Below, piece after piece: positions 63,629-64,000 of a stretch of 64,000 nt of DNA. This DNA is from Alphaproteobacteria bacterium (GTDB lineage Bacteria > Pseudomonadota > Alphaproteobacteria > RF32 > CAG-239): NCBI GenBank assembly GCA_015062585.1, contig SUUJ01000007.1:1-64000 (forward strand), given 5' to 3'. The position numbers and the translations under genes are program-made. Under the pieces are notes generated by a model that was given only the letters and a program-made list of their open reading frames with translations, did not search any database and was not told where the DNA came from. How positions within the stretch are numbered: position 1 is the first letter of the stretch; each line of letters begins with the position of its first letter.

Positions 63629-64000
63629 ATGAAAAAAGAAACAACTGCAACAGATACAAAGAAAAAGACTGTTAAAAAGGTGGTCAAACCAATTGCAACA
63701 TCAGTCGCTAATGTCGGTATTATTACCTGTAAAGATCTGAATAAACAGTTTATGGGTATTAAGGCTATTGATAATTTGTCAATAAGCATTCCCGAAGCCA
63801 AAACTACCGGATTGATTGGTCCTAACGGTTCGGGCAAGACTACTTTGATGAATGTTTTGACCGGTATGATATCTCCTGATTCGGGCGAAATTATGGTCAG
63901 AGACAAAAAACGCAAACGCATAAAATCTCACGAGTTGCGTAAATATCGCATAGCGCGTACATTTCAAGACGGACGCTTGATTGAACAGCTTTCGGTCGAA
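63629..64000 (+). CDS. livG: Branched-chain amino acid-type ABC transporter ATPase LivG-like (partial)
   Basis: The first 124 codons of an ABC ATPase cut by the window edge. Walker A GPNGSGKTT and Q-loop context IARTFQDGRLIEQL match LivG/BraF. Before the ATPase domain it carries an extra N-terminal stretch of about 28 residues rich in Lys and Thr (MKKETTATDTKKKTVKKVV), not usual in LivG. Confidence 0.88.
   Translation, partial: MKKETTATDTKKKTVKKVVKPIATSVANVGIITCKDLNKQFMGIKAIDNLSISIPEAKTTGLIGPNGSGKTTLMNVLTGMISPDSGEIMVRDKKRKRIKSHELRKYRIARTFQDGRLIEQLSVE

Overview
The window is an AT-rich chromosomal stretch that reads as an alphaproteobacterium, probably a host-associated one related to the AT-rich gut or Rhodospirillales-like lineages (lineage is inference). 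Supporting signs: the ATP synthase Fo operon in the order atpI-B-E-b'-b with a separate b' subunit; the miaB-phoH-ybeY-lnt-XRE run; a DciA/DUF721 gene overlapping a DsbA-like gene; mreBCD-PBP2-RodA; tolQRA; and FliO/FliP on an otherwise flagella-free segment. Nearly all genes are housekeeping genes with short spacers or 1-30 nt overlaps.

Layout. 1-6.6 kb: end of rplB, then the S10/spc ribosomal protein block from rpsS to rplO, closed by an intrinsic terminator; secY, adk and the alpha operon do not follow. 6.7-9.8 kb: a PHP phosphatase-like gene, a small promoter/sORF/terminator unit, and a long MORN/YwqK-like repeat protein. 9.8-14.2 kb: minus-strand genes (YqaA/DedA, a receiver domain, folD, DUF167, YggT, two poorly known proteins). 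14.3-28 kb: tRNA modification (miaB, mnmA, trmB, trhP, miaA), ribosome maturation (ybeY), lipoprotein acylation (lnt), ddl and mreB. 28-35.7 kb: rod-shape elongasome genes, a tandem pair of degenerate EAL-like proteins, and a Nudix hydrolase. 35.8-38 kb: a 178-bp tandem array behind tRNA-Ser(CGA), then an ASCH protein, fliP and fliO. 38-42 kb: dciA, a DsbA-like gene and the Fo operon. 42-45.5 kb: rpmJ between two lineage-specific secreted proteins, then ettA. 45.5-48 kb: repeat-rich DNA bracketing an orphan Leu/Ile/Val-type binding lipoprotein. 48-53 kb: rlmH, pit and its DUF47 partner, a second DsbA-like protein, ftsH. 53-57 kb: palindromic repeats, two small related proteins, tolQRA, and tRNA-Trp followed by a second tRNA-linked array. 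58.5-64 kb: a branched-chain-amino-acid-type ABC transporter operon with three consecutive binding lipoproteins, running off the right edge inside livG.

The most unusual content is non-coding. Both tRNA genes (Ser and Trp) are followed by the same architecture: tRNA 3' end, terminator hairpin, an inverted copy of the tRNA T-arm/acceptor end, a GC-rich structured insert rich in tetraloop hairpins, and another copy of the tRNA 3' end plus terminator, iterated in tandem. Separately, a family of long palindromes with an AAAATT/ATGTAG core occurs inside the spc operon and directly after the ettA and ftsH stop codons. Other points worth a check are MnmA lacking its usual second catalytic Cys, FolD with a His/Cys-rich tail, and binding-protein genes sharing a near-identical 5' cassette but different bodies.
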